Positions 34,075 to 42,909 of a stretch of DNA of 64,000 nucleotides are shown piece by piece (within the stretch, counting starts at the first letter, position 1; the number at the start of each line of letters is the position of its first letter). A program made the translations under genes and the position numbers. The stretch comes from Beijerinckiaceae bacterium (GTDB lineage: Bacteria > Pseudomonadota > Alphaproteobacteria > Rhizobiales > Beijerinckiaceae). The stretch spans positions 62,001-126,000 of the forward strand of contig CANGBC010000004.1 of assembly GCA_947452005.1 (NCBI GenBank), in the 5' to 3' direction. Below the pieces are notes generated by a model. The model ran no database searches. It saw only the letters and a program-made list of their open reading frames with translations, and was not told the DNA's origin.

Positions 34075-34908
34075 ATGACCTATACAGCGCTTCATGCCGG
34101 CACTTATCTCCATCACATTGAACTGCAGAGCTCCAACCCGCAGCGGCTTGCGAAATTTTATGGCGATGCCATGCAGATGCAGGTCGAGAAGCAGGGTGCG
34201 GTCTTTGTTTGCCGCGGTCCTGAGCGCCGCCTGATCATCTCGCAGGGTCAAGACAAGAAGCTGGCGCTGGGCGCCTTCGCCTGCCGCGATGCCGATGGTC
34301 TGCGCATGTTGCGCGAACGCGCCACCAAGGAAGGCCTCAACCCGCAGGACGAAGCCTCTGTCTTCATGGATCACGCTTTCGCGGTTGTCGACCCTGATGG
34401 CAACAAGGCAGTTTTTGGTCTCGCCAAAAAAGACCCCGAAGGCCTGAAAGGTCTGAAAGGCCCGACACAGCATTTGACGCTGGCGACCCATGATCCCGAA
34501 GCGATTGAAGCTTTTTATGCGGGCAAGCTTGGCTTTGCCGTTTCGGATCGTGTTCGCAAGCCCAATGGCGAAGTGGCGACGATCTTCGCGCGCTCAAACC
34601 ACGAGCATCACACACTCGCCTGCTTCCGCTCAGATCGCGTGGGTGTTGATCATCATTCTTATGAAGCGGGCGATTGGACGGTTATTCGCGACTGGTGCGA
34701 TCATCTGGCGACCCTCGACATTCAATTGATGTGGGGACCGGGCCGTCATGGCCCGGGCAACAATCTCTTCATCTTCATCGTCGACCCCGATGGCAATTGG
34801 ATCGAGATTTCGGCTGAACTCGAAATCATTCACGACCGTCCTGTGAAGGAATGGCCGCATGCCGAGCGCACGCTCAATCTCTGGGGCAAGGCGATCTTGC
34901 GCAGCTGA
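34075..34908 (+). CDS. VOC-superfamily protein, type I extradiol dioxygenase-like
   Basis: A 277-residue protein with two glyoxalase/extradiol modules, about residues 10-125 and 135-270. Candidate metal ligands are His in GTYLHHIELQ or PTQHLTLATHD, His in HEHHTLACF and Glu in GNWIEISAELE. This is the layout of type I ring-cleavage dioxygenases (2,3-dihydroxybiphenyl dioxygenase class). AAGGGAGG precedes the ATG at 34075; longer in-frame readings run into the repeat. With the downstream hydroxylase and hydrolases it suggests meta-cleavage of a catechol. Confidence 0.82.
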   Translation: MTYTALHAGTYLHHIELQSSNPQRLAKFYGDAMQMQVEKQGAVFVCRGPERRLIISQGQDKKLALGAFACRDADGLRMLRERATKEGLNPQDEASVFMDHAFAVVDPDGNKAVFGLAKKDPEGLKGLKGPTQHLTLATHDPEAIEAFYAGKLGFAVSDRVRKPNGEVATIFARSNHEHHTLACFRSDRVGVDHHSYEAGDWTVIRDWCDHLATLDIQLMWGPGRHGPGNNLFIFIVDPDGNWIEISAELEIIHDRPVKEWPHAERTLNLWGKAILRS

Positions 34909-34914
34909 GGCACA

Positions 34915-35688
34915 ATGGCAGGTCTCGCGCGATATATGGCTGTGTTGCGCCTTTTTTCTGAAGGCATGCCAACATGGACTGTGGCCGAAATGGCTGATGC
35001 TTTGCAGGTTCCGCAAAGCACAGCCTATCGCACCGTGCGAGATCTCCTGAGCGAAGGGCTTGTCGAAATGTCATCCGAGGCGCGCTATCGCCTTGGACCT
35101 GCTTTCATCGAGTTTGATCGACTGACCCGCCTCACCGATCCGTTGATGCAAGCAGGTGCAGATGTCTTGCGCGCGCTTGTGCAGGAGGCGGGCGTGCCCG
35201 GTGTGGCATTGCTGTGTCGCCTCTATGGAGGCGAAGTGATGTGCATCGCCGATCATGTCTCGCCTGAAGCCTCTTTCTCGCCAAGCTATGAGCGCGGCAA
35301 GCCGATGCCTTTGACACAGGGCGCAACATCGAAAGCCATTCTTGCGCGACTGCCCGCCAAGCGCCTGTCCAAATTGATTGGTGCTGATGCGGTGGAGACG
35401 ATGCGGGCGGAATTGGCTGCGATTCGCCGCGCTGGTTTTTGTCTGGGGCGCGGCGAGATTGACGAAGGGCTGGCGGGTATCGCTGTGCCGATTGTCTGCG
35501 AGCCCGAAGGACTGGTTGCCTCGCTGTCGCTCGTTGTCGAGAGCCATCGCCTGGCGGGCGCACGCGAAGAGCGCTTGCGCCATTTGGTGATGAGCGCGGC
35601 ACATGAGATTGAAAATCTCCTCAATCATGATCATCAGGCGCGCGGCCCGGTTCTCCCGTCGGGAGAAGCTGTCGGCGGAGCCGACTGA
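34915..35688 (+). CDS. IclR-family transcriptional regulator
   Basis: A 257-residue regulator with an N-terminal winged helix (LFSEGMPTWTVAEMADALQ, recognition helix QSTAYRTVRDLLSEGLVE) and a C-terminal effector domain with PLTQGATSKAILARLPA near residue 130 and GEIDEGLAGIAVPI near 183. It starts 6 bp after the VOC gene and probably controls the local catabolic genes. The last dozen residues (from RGPVLPSGEA on) are encoded by the start of a palindromic repeat, so the natural C-terminus may have been replaced. Confidence 0.9.
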   Translation: MAGLARYMAVLRLFSEGMPTWTVAEMADALQVPQSTAYRTVRDLLSEGLVEMSSEARYRLGPAFIEFDRLTRLTDPLMQAGADVLRALVQEAGVPGVALLCRLYGGEVMCIADHVSPEASFSPSYERGKPMPLTQGATSKAILARLPAKRLSKLIGADAVETMRAELAAIRRAGFCLGRGEIDEGLAGIAVPIVCEPEGLVASLSLVVESHRLAGAREERLRHLVMSAAHEIENLLNHDHQARGPVLPSGEAVGGAD

Positions 35689-35770
35689 TGAGGGGATACG
35701 CTTTGACTTTTCTTGTTAGAACCCCTCATCCGTCTGCTTCGCAGACACCTTCTCCCCAAAGGGAGAAGGA
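35649..35770. repeat. Second repeat family: inverted copies flanking a short spacer
   Basis: The left half (GGGAGAAGCTGTCGGCGGAG...GATGAGGGG) and the right half (CCCCTCATCCG...TCTGCTTCGCAGACACCTTCTCCC) are inverted versions of one sequence around a spacer containing GACTTTTCTTGTTAG. The element is related to 33862-33982. Its left half enters the IclR coding sequence. Confidence 0.8.
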
Positions 35771-35797
35771 CGCGTGTCACGTTGGAGCTTTGAGACC

Positions 35798-37396
35798 ATG
35801 ACCCATCTGACCTGCGATATCGCGATTGTCGGCGCTGGCCCCACCGGCATGACGATGGCTCATCTGCTGGGCCAAGCGGGCGTGAAGGTGATCCTCATCG
35901 AGCGCAATGCCAGCACGGTGACGCAGCCGCGCGCTGTCTCGATTGATGATGAAGCCCTGCGCACCATGCAGGCGATTGGTCTGGACCGCGAGATCATCGA
36001 ACATGTCGCGCTGGATTATGGCTCGAATTATTTCACGCCTGCGGGCGTGTGCTTTGCCAAAGTCGAGCCGACGACGCGCGAATATGGTTTTCCGCGCCGC
36101 AATGCGTTCACCCAGCCCAAGCTGGAGGCGACCCTCCGCGCGCATCTGGATCGCTATCCCCATGTCACCCTGCTGTTTGAGCATGAGTGCGAGAGCGTCA
36201 GCGAAAATGACAGCGGCACTGTTTTGCGCCTGCGCCATGATGGGGCTGAGGTCACGGTGGAGGCCTCTTATGTGGTGGCGTCCGATGGCGCGCGCTCGGC
36301 TTTGCGCAAAGCGATTGGCGCCAATCTGGTGGGCTCAACCTATCACCAGAAATGGATCATCGTTGATCTCGCCTCGACGAAAGAGCGCATGCGCCAGACG
36401 CGCGTGATGTGTGATCCCAAGCGCCCGTTCATCACGCTTCCCGGTCCGGGCGGGATTCGCCGCTATGAATTCATGTTGCATGAAGGCGAAGATGAAGAGC
36501 GCGCGGCTTCTCCTGAATTTGTGCGCGAACTTTTGGCGGCAGCAGGCCCGGATGCAGATTCACCCGTCGTGCGCCGTCAGGTCTATGCTTTTCATGCACG
36601 CAAAGCGGATCGCTGGAATTCCAAGCGCATTTATCTGGCGGGCGATGCCGCGCATTTGTCGCCACCCTTCGCAGGGCAGGGGATGAACAGCGGTCTGCGC
36701 GACGCGCATAATCTGGCATGGAAACTGGCGGCTGTCGTGAAGGGACAAATTGGGGCAGGTCTGCTCGCAACTTACGAGCGCGAGCGTTCGCCCCATGCTT
36801 GGGCCTTGATTGAGCTCGCCATGAATATGGGCCGCATCATGATGCCCACATCTGAGCGTCAGGCGTTTTTTGTGCAGAATGCGTTCCGCTTGGCGGCGCG
36901 TCTTGTGCCGCCGCTGCATGCCTATTTCGCGCAGATGAAATATAAGCCCAAGCCCTTTTATCATGATGGCTTCATCGCCAATGATGGCGGTTTGAAATTG
37001 TCCGGCCGCATGTTGCCCCAACCCACATTGGAGACGCACGCGGGCACGCGTCTGCGCTTTGATGATGTGGCGGGATCAGGCTTTGCTATTGTTGCACTGG
37101 GTGAAGATGCGCAGGCGCTGGCTGCAGCGATTGATCCATCCACGCTCGGTCTGGGTGATGTGCCGCGCATTGCCATTGTGCCGCAGAAGATAAACCTTGA
37201 GCCGACGCGCCATGACGGACTTGTTGAGGGGCGCGATCTCGACAATCATCTGGGCGAGATTGCGACACGCGCGAAAAACACGCTGATCTTGCTGCGCCCC
37301 GACCGCTATGTGGCGCTCGCCATGAGTGTTGAAAAAGCCCAGACGCCGGGCACTTTTGTGGAAATGGTGCGGGGTTTGATGGGGGTGATGAAGTAA
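35798..37396 (+). CDS. FAD-dependent aromatic hydroxylase, MhpA-like
   Basis: A 532-residue flavin monooxygenase. It has the dinucleotide fold IAIVGAGPTGMTMAHLLG at the start, the MhpA-typical RAVSIDDEALRTMQAIGLD near residue 45, the DG motif SDGARSALRKAIG near 165 and the second FAD motif GDAAHLSPPFAGQGMNSG near 280. Members add a hydroxyl to 3-hydroxyphenyl-propionate type acids. ATG at 35798 is preferred over GTG at 35774, with GGAG upstream. It may feed the extradiol enzyme at 34075. Confidence 0.88.
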   Translation: MTHLTCDIAIVGAGPTGMTMAHLLGQAGVKVILIERNASTVTQPRAVSIDDEALRTMQAIGLDREIIEHVALDYGSNYFTPAGVCFAKVEPTTREYGFPRRNAFTQPKLEATLRAHLDRYPHVTLLFEHECESVSENDSGTVLRLRHDGAEVTVEASYVVASDGARSALRKAIGANLVGSTYHQKWIIVDLASTKERMRQTRVMCDPKRPFITLPGPGGIRRYEFMLHEGEDEERAASPEFVRELLAAAGPDADSPVVRRQVYAFHARKADRWNSKRIYLAGDAAHLSPPFAGQGMNSGLRDAHNLAWKLAAVVKGQIGAGLLATYERERSPHAWALIELAMNMGRIMMPTSERQAFFVQNAFRLAARLVPPLHAYFAQMKYKPKPFYHDGFIANDGGLKLSGRMLPQPTLETHAGTRLRFDDVAGSGFAIVALGEDAQALAAAIDPSTLGLGDVPRIAIVPQKINLEPTRHDGLVEGRDLDNHLGEIATRAKNTLILLRPDRYVALAMSVEKAQTPGTFVEMVRGLMGVMK

Positions 37397-37398
37397 TT

Positions 37399-37492
37399 CG
37401 TCATTGCGAGCGAAGCGAAGCAATCCATGGCGCGCATTTTGGTCATGTCGCACCATGGATTGCCGCGTCGCCTTCGGCTCCTCGCAATGACG
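37399..37492. repeat. Dispersed palindromic repeat, copy 9
   Basis: A 94-bp copy with inner arms AGCAATCCATGG / CCATGGATTGC and the right-arm variant CGCGTCGCCTTCGGCTCCTCGCAATGACG. It lies between convergent genes. Confidence 0.9.
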
Positions 37493-37498
37493 AGGAAA

Positions 37499-38344
37499 TC
37501 AGCCGTCCACCTTTTTCAAAAATTGCAGAACGCGCGCATTGAACTCATCCGCGCATTCGATATTGCCCATGTGACCGGCTTTCTCGAACACATGCAATTC
37601 GCAATCGGGAATGTGTGGCACAAAGCCGTCCGTGTAGCCGGGCTCGCGCAATGTGTCGTGTTTGCCGGCAAAAACCAGCACCGGCACTTTGATGTTGCCA
37701 TAGTTGAGCGAGTCGCGTTCGCGCCGATCACCTGAGCCATCGCGGAAGGGCGCTTTGAAACGCGCGGCCGCTGTGGCTTCCCATGCGCCGGGCAGATTGG
37801 CGAGCTCAAGGCGCCGATCAAGATAGGCTTCATCCTTCGCCCATTTTTGATCAACGAACATGACCTCGACGATCTTGCGCAAATGTTCGCGCGTGCCGTC
37901 ATAGGTGTTGAGTGTCTTGCGCGCTTCATTGTTGGGCGCGTCGCCCCCGCCCGAGCAGCAGGTGACAGAGCGCAGAGGCCAATCGGGATTGTCGCGGGCC
38001 GCGACCGTCATGCACAGGCCACCCGACATGGATGAGCCCATGACATGCACCGGGCCCAGACACATGATTTCGATAAAGCGGCGGATATGTTCAATGCGGC
38101 GATTGAACTGGCCGGTGAAATCAAAAATCTTGTCCGTGCGGCCAAAGCCCAGATGGTCCGGGGCGATCACATGATAATGCGCGCCCAGAGCCTCAATGTT
38201 GAATTCCCAGGAGAGCTCGGCAGCGCCGCCAAACTCTGCAGAGTGCAGGAGCAAAAGAGAAGGGCGCCGTCCACGATGAACGGCGCCCGCCTCGATGTAA
38301 TGCGTCCTCACCCCGTCAATGGAGACGAAGTGAGAAGCGCTCAT
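37499..38344 (-). CDS. Alpha/beta hydrolase, MhpC-like meta-cleavage product hydrolase
   Basis: A 281-residue serine hydrolase. The nucleophile elbow is GSSMSGG near residue 103. The acid is probably in FAGKHDTLREPG and the histidine in KAGHMGNIECADEFN near residue 260. The order and the LLLLHSAEFGGAAELSW oxyanion segment are like MhpC/BphD hydrolases that split ring-fission products. Its ATG overlaps the stop of the luciferase-like monooxygenase gene by 4 bp, so they are co-translated. The substrate is not determined. Confidence 0.85.
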   Translation of the reverse strand: MSASHFVSIDGVRTHYIEAGAVHRGRRPSLLLLHSAEFGGAAELSWEFNIEALGAHYHVIAPDHLGFGRTDKIFDFTGQFNRRIEHIRRFIEIMCLGPVHVMGSSMSGGLCMTVAARDNPDWPLRSVTCCSGGGDAPNNEARKTLNTYDGTREHLRKIVEVMFVDQKWAKDEAYLDRRLELANLPGAWEATAAARFKAPFRDGSGDRRERDSLNYGNIKVPVLVFAGKHDTLREPGYTDGFVPHIPDCELHVFEKAGHMGNIECADEFNARVLQFLKKVDG

Positions 38345-39510
38345 TCTGCGGCAGCCTTGGTGTTGAGCGGCTGCGTGCGTGCGAGATCCTTGATCTGCGG
38401 ATACACTTCCTTGGCAAACAGCGACATGCTCTTCACCGTGCGTGTATGGTCGAGCCAGCCCGCCTGCTGCATCATGAGCAGGTGGTCGAAGCCGCCGACG
38501 AGATCGTAGAGGCGCTTGATCTGCTTGGCGACGCTGTCGGGCGTGCCATAAACCATGACGCCTTCTTCCTTCAGGAACTCCATCGTCTTGGCGCGCATCG
38601 CATCGGTGCGGCCCGTGAATGTGCCCTTCAGCGCATTGACGTTGAAATCAACCGGCACATAGCCTGGAGGATTGCGATACTGCGGTTCTGTCTTGGCATT
38701 GAGATACCAGGTCAGCTCGCGTGCACCCTTCTCGGCTTCTTCTTCCGTGTCGGCTGTGAAGACGAGCGGCATGTAAGCCGTGCCACCGCCACCGGGCAGG
38801 CCGGTGTCGTTATAGGCTGAGCGGTAAGCGTCGAACATCCACTTCACTTTCGTGTGCGGCTGCAAGAAGGTCGCGAAGACATAACCGCGTGCGGCTGCCT
38901 TTTTGATGTTTTCGAGATCGGACGAACCCGTCATCCAGATCGCGGGATGAGGTGTCTGATAAGGACGCGGCCAGAGGTTGACTGCACGGCGATGGGTGAA
39001 GCGACCTTCAAAGTTGAAGGGCTCATCCACAGCGCCCCAAGCCTTCACGCACAGATCAATGCCTTCCCAGAGGCGGTCAACTGTTTCGGTCGGGTTGGAA
39101 TTGGCGGCAAACACTTCATACGGCACACCGCGCACGAAGCCGACATCGAGACGGCCCTTCGAGATGCAATCGATCATCGCCATTTCTTCGGCGATACGGA
39201 TTGGGTCACCACGATTGGCAATCGGATTGCCGAGAATGCAGATGCGGCCCTTCGACGTCTGGCGCGCCAGAATGGCGGCCGTCAGCGGAGCTGCGACATC
39301 GATGCAGGTTGCGGTCTGATGATGCTCGTTGCAGAGCAGATCAAGACCCAGATCATCGGCGATCATATATTCGTCGAGATAGCGGTTGTAGAGATCCGCA
39401 CCAATCTTCGGATCGAAGTGCTTGTTGGCCAGCGACACGCGCATGGTCGACAAGTCTTCGAGCGGCGGCAGGTTTGGATAGGGCATTTCGGTAAAGTGCC
39501 AGGCACGCAT
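38341..39510 (-). CDS. LLM-class flavin-dependent oxidoreductase
   Basis: A 389-residue luciferase-like monooxygenase, using reduced FMN and oxygen. Features are LGLDLLCNEHHQTATCIDVA near residue 53, RICILGNPIANRGDPIRIAE near 91 and the PHPAIWMTGSSDLENIKKAA segment near 188. GGGAGGG stands 6 nt before the ATG at 39510, which decides the start over a TTG two codons earlier. It lies between two alpha/beta hydrolase genes and near ribB, all on the minus strand, which would link flavin supply to flavin use. Confidence 0.88.
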   Translation of the reverse strand: MRAWHFTEMPYPNLPPLEDLSTMRVSLANKHFDPKIGADLYNRYLDEYMIADDLGLDLLCNEHHQTATCIDVAAPLTAAILARQTSKGRICILGNPIANRGDPIRIAEEMAMIDCISKGRLDVGFVRGVPYEVFAANSNPTETVDRLWEGIDLCVKAWGAVDEPFNFEGRFTHRRAVNLWPRPYQTPHPAIWMTGSSDLENIKKAAARGYVFATFLQPHTKVKWMFDAYRSAYNDTGLPGGGGTAYMPLVFTADTEEEAEKGARELTWYLNAKTEPQYRNPPGYVPVDFNVNALKGTFTGRTDAMRAKTMEFLKEEGVMVYGTPDSVAKQIKRLYDLVGGFDHLLMMQQAGWLDHTRTVKSMSLFAKEVYPQIKDLARTQPLNTKAAAE

Positions 39511-39537
39511 GTTCAACCCTCCCTTAATTTCCCAAAA

Positions 39538-40320
39538 TCAGTTGATGAAGCCATTCAGCGCAGACATGAACGCGTCTGTCGCCTCAAGGTGCGGATAGTG
39601 ACCGGCATTCGCGATGGTCACGAATTTGGCGCCGGGCACGAGTTTCGAATAGGCCTCGCCGTAAGCGAGCGGCGTGATGCCGTCCTTCTCGCCCCAGATA
39701 AAGAGCGTGGGAATGGTCACGCGGTGCAGGCGATGGCGCAGGTTGGGATTGTGCATATAGGGCGACCAGCAGAAGCGCGCGAAGCTTTCCATATTGCGCG
39801 CCACAGCGGTGAGCTGGGCATCATCCATGACCGAGAAATCGCGCTTGCCATTTTCCGGATTGGCCCATTTGGCAGCCGCCACTTTGTTGGGCAGCGAGGT
39901 CCAGATGTCCATAATGTCGCGATCCCAGGCACCGCCGATTTTCACGCCATAAGCGTCAACCAGAACGAGCTTGGAAATGCGCGATGTGGTCTTGATCGCC
40001 ATTTCAGCGGCAATCCATCCACCCAGCGAGAAGCCCACCAGCGTCACGTCTTTCAGGTCAAGCGCGTCGATGACATCGAGCATGACATAGGAGAGGTCGT
40101 TTGGATTGGCGAGCCAATCGGGGCGATCCGAGGTGCCAAAGCCGGGCGCTGCCGGCATGATCACCTCGAATTTTTTGGCAAGATCATCGACGAAAGCAGC
40201 GCCGTTTTCGAGCTGCTCTTCGCTGGCCAAGAGAACCAGCGGGCGGCCGGAACCGCGACGTTCGACTTCGATTGCGAGGCCCGCAACCGTGATCTTTTGA
40301 ACGTTCCCTCTCCCTGACAT
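39538..40320 (-). CDS. Alpha/beta hydrolase
   Basis: A 260-residue serine hydrolase with the nucleophile elbow GFSLGGWIAAEMA near residue 95, the acid in IWGEKDGITPLAYGE near 211 and the histidine in ANAGHYPHLEATDAF near 240. It resembles the enol-lactone / meta-cleavage hydrolase group. AAGGAC precedes the ATG. It is 27 bp upstream of the luciferase-like gene and 40 bp downstream of ribB on the same strand. Confidence 0.85.
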   Translation of the reverse strand: MSGRGNVQKITVAGLAIEVERRGSGRPLVLLASEEQLENGAAFVDDLAKKFEVIMPAAPGFGTSDRPDWLANPNDLSYVMLDVIDALDLKDVTLVGFSLGGWIAAEMAIKTTSRISKLVLVDAYGVKIGGAWDRDIMDIWTSLPNKVAAAKWANPENGKRDFSVMDDAQLTAVARNMESFARFCWSPYMHNPNLRHRLHRVTIPTLFIWGEKDGITPLAYGEAYSKLVPGAKFVTIANAGHYPHLEATDAFMSALNGFIN

Positions 40321-40360
40321 TTTTTTGTCCTTCTTTGATGCGGCGCCTTTTTGGTGCGCT

Positions 40361-41506
40361 TTAGATGCTGGGTATCGGTTGCTGCCCGATCAGTGAGATG
40401 CCGTAACCATCAAGGCCGACAACTGTTCGATTGGTGTTGGACAGCAGAATGATGTTGCGCGCGCCCAGATCAAACAGGATCTGCGCACCCACGCCATATT
40501 GGCGCAATTCATGGATCGGCAGGCTCGACTTCTGACCCTCGCGCTCGCGCACAGCGCGCGACAATGCGGTGGGAGAAGGATCGCGGATAATCACGATAAT
40601 GCCACGGCCCTTTTGCGCGATGAGGCGCATGGAGGCTTCCAGCTCGCTGCCGCGTGCACGCGCTTCGCCGCCGGCAAACTGGCTTTGTGTATTGTCGCCC
40701 AGAGCGTCCGCCAGCAGATTGGCCTGATGCATGCGCACCAGTACCGGCTCGTCACCGGAAATATCGCCACAGACCAGAGCCATATGTTCAGAATGATCAA
40801 TGCGGTTGGCGTAGATCTTCACGTTGAACGCACCGCCAAAGCGGCTGGTGATCTGCGTCTCGGCCACAGCCTCGATCAGCTTTTCGTTACGGCGGCGATA
40901 GGCGATGAGATCGGCGATGGTGGCGATCTTGAGATCGTGCTCGCGGGCGAATTTCACCAGATCAGGCATGCGCGCCATGGTGCCGTCGTCATTCATGATC
41001 TCGCAGATCACGCCCGACGGGTTCATGCCAGCAAGGCGCGAAATATCGACCGCGGCTTCCGTGTGGCCTGCGCGCACCAGCACGCCGCCATCTTGCGCGA
41101 CCAGCGGAAACACATGGCCGGGGGAGACCAGATCAGCCTTGCCCATGGCCGGATCAATGGCGACCGCAATGGTGCGGGCACGATCAGCTGCCGAGATACC
41201 GGTGGTGACGCCTTCCGCGGCTTCAATCGAAACGGTGAAAGCCGTTTGATGGGGTGCGTCGTTTTTCGGGGCCATCATCTGCAAGCCGAGCTGCTGTGTG
41301 CGCTGGCGCGTGATGGAGAGGCAGATCAGGCCACGCCCGTATTTGGCCATGAAGTTGACGGCATCGGCATCGGCCTTCTCGGCGGGGATAACAAGATCGC
41401 CCTCATTCTCACGACCCTCGTCGTCGACGAGGATGAACATACGGCCCTGGCGCGCGTCTTCGATGACGTCTTCGATGGGCGAAAGAAATGCAGAATGAGG
41501 AGACAT
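40361..41506 (-). CDS. ribB: 3,4-dihydroxy-2-butanone 4-phosphate synthase with degenerate GTP cyclohydrolase II domain (RibBX type)
   Basis: Makes the four-carbon precursor of riboflavin from ribulose 5-phosphate. The N-terminal RibB domain (about 1-205) is complete: [17 protein letters not shown] near residue 28 and [16 protein letters not shown] near 141. The C-terminal region follows the GTP cyclohydrolase II fold, but the zinc-binding cysteines and the RxHSEC motif are missing; the equivalent place reads [15 protein letters not shown]. Such RibBX proteins are known in other proteobacteria. The gene heads a minus-strand run with flavin-using enzymes. No FMN riboswitch is visible upstream. 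Confidence 0.9.
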   Translation of the reverse strand: MSPHSAFLSPIEDVIEDARQGRMFILVDDEGRENEGDLVIPAEKADADAVNFMAKYGRGLICLSITRQRTQQLGLQMMAPKNDAPHQTAFTVSIEAAEGVTTGISAADRARTIAVAIDPAMGKADLVSPGHVFPLVAQDGGVLVRAGHTEAAVDISRLAGMNPSGVICEIMNDDGTMARMPDLVKFAREHDLKIATIADLIAYRRRNEKLIEAVAETQITSRFGGAFNVKIYANRIDHSEHMALVCGDISGDEPVLVRMHQANLLADALGDNTQSQFAGGEARARGSELEASMRLIAQKGRGIIVIIRDPSPTALSRAVREREGQKSSLPIHELRQYGVGAQILFDLGARNIILLSNTNRTVVGLDGYGISLIGQQPIPSI

Positions 41507-41746
41507 GAAAAGCCAGCTTGCCGGTTTCCGGCGGTTGCAGGTTCGGGCGCGAAAAGCCCAAGCCTCTGTTGAACATCAGCGTGCCGCGACCCCGGTCGGG
41601 GGGTCAATGGCTCACGCGGCCAGACAAAGCCCCGACTTTGCATAAAACGCAAGGGTTTGACGCAGAGCGCAAGAAATCGCATCCTTGGGGTTAAGTCGCC
41701 CCCTCTGAGGGGTGATCCAAACGAGATTTGGGCAGGGAGGCGATTG

Positions 41747-42787
41747 GTGAGCGGGCTGATTGAGGCTGTGCCGACCCCCATTTCGGGCTGGGTTGAGACC
41801 TGCGCCCATCTGACGAGTCGCGCGGGCGCGCCGCTGGCGGCAGATGCGGGCGCGGCGCGGCGCACGATTCTTGAAATGTCACGCGGCCGCTGCACCTTCG
41901 AAATCGAAGATCCCTCGTGTTTCTATGGGTTTAAGGGCGCCGAGGCGCGGGTGGGCCGGATGAGCCTCAAATTCCTCTCCTGGGATTGTGAGGGGCCGTG
42001 CGAGACCTCGACCTGGCGGGGTCATGATCATCATATGGCTTTGCACATTCCCTTGCGGGGCACGTTTCAGGCCCGACAGGGCGGCGAATGGATTGATGTG
42101 CCGCCGGGCTCGGCTTTGGTCGTCTCGGCCGCTGGTGAGACCCGGCGCAAGTGGGACGGGCCGAGCGACCTCCTCAACATTATGGTGGACCGCGATGCGC
42201 TGGACCAAAGCGTCACGCGTGAGGCTTTTTCTGGCCCCGATGGCGTGCTGCAATTTCCAGCCCTGACCCTGATCGACCTGAAGGAAGCCGCTACCCTTGC
42301 GCGCTTTGTGGAGATGATCATCCGCGATCTGGAAGGCGAGAATTCGGCCTTTTCAGATCCCGCGGTCGGGCTCGAAGTTGAGCGCGTGCTCTTGCAGCTC
42401 GTGCTGCGCTCGATGCGCCACGAGGTGGAGCGCCGCCCGATCCATGAGCGCTATCGCATCGTGCCGGCCTATATGCGCCGCGCTGAGCGGTTCATCCGCG
42501 AGCATTTCTCCGAGACGCTCGATATGGCACGCATTGCGGAGGGCAGCGGCGTGTCCGCGCGCACTTTGCAATATGGCTTTCGCAAATATCGGGGTGCCAG
42601 CCCGATGACATTCTTGCGCGATGTGCGCCTGTCATCGGCGCGCCGCGCTTTGATTGACGGGCGTGGTGTTTCCATCCGCGCAGTGGCAAGTGCTGTGGGT
42701 TATCCCAGCACCAGCCAGTTTGCGCGCGATTATCGCGCATCCTTCGGGGAATCGCCCACCGAAACACGCCGCATGTTGCGGGGATAA
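41747..42787 (+). CDS. AraC-family transcriptional regulator
   Basis: A 346-residue regulator. The N-terminal part (to about residue 220) resembles the AraC-binding-like cupin sensor domain (GTFQARQGGEWIDVPPGSAL). The C-terminal 100 residues hold two helix-turn-helix units: MARIAEGSGVSARTLQYGF and IRAVASAVGYPSTSQFARDY. GGGAGG precedes the GTG at 41747; an upstream TTG at 41657 lacks a ribosome site. It is followed by two Bug genes, a GST and a ThDP enzyme, which are its likely targets. Confidence 0.88.
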   Translation: MSGLIEAVPTPISGWVETCAHLTSRAGAPLAADAGAARRTILEMSRGRCTFEIEDPSCFYGFKGAEARVGRMSLKFLSWDCEGPCETSTWRGHDHHMALHIPLRGTFQARQGGEWIDVPPGSALVVSAAGETRRKWDGPSDLLNIMVDRDALDQSVTREAFSGPDGVLQFPALTLIDLKEAATLARFVEMIIRDLEGENSAFSDPAVGLEVERVLLQLVLRSMRHEVERRPIHERYRIVPAYMRRAERFIREHFSETLDMARIAEGSGVSARTLQYGFRKYRGASPMTFLRDVRLSSARRALIDGRGVSIRAVASAVGYPSTSQFARDYRASFGESPTETRRMLRG

Positions 42788-42805
42788 GATTGATGAAAAA
42801 GACCT

Positions 42806-42888
42806 TCATTGCGAGCGAAGCGAAGCAATCCAGAGCCTCACGTGTTGCTTCTGGATTGCCGCGTCGCCTTCGGCTGCTCGCAATGACG
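42806..42888. repeat. Dispersed palindromic repeat, copy 10
   Basis: An 83-bp copy whose left end TCATTGCGAGCG directly follows the sequence ATGAAAAAGACCT. The right arm is the CGCGTCGCCTTCGGCTGCTCGCAATGACG variant. It ends 22 bp before the Bug gene. Confidence 0.9.
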
Positions 42889-42909
42889 GAAGAAAAGGGA
42901 GGAATAAAA

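Noticed and set aside
38854-40317. A 487-codon plus-strand frame opposite the luciferase-like and hydrolase genes
   Set aside because: Both minus-strand genes have clear catalytic motifs and ribosome sites; the plus frame has none.
41507-41746. An FMN riboswitch upstream of ribB
   Set aside because: The conserved FMN-element blocks (AGGGGCGGGG-type P1 strand, CCCGCGAGC-type loop) were not found. The gap has short GC hairpins only.
42790-42909. A longer Bug protein starting at 42790 or 42793
   Set aside because: The added residues are the translation of the palindromic repeat. A signal peptide and ribosome site fit the ATG at 42910.
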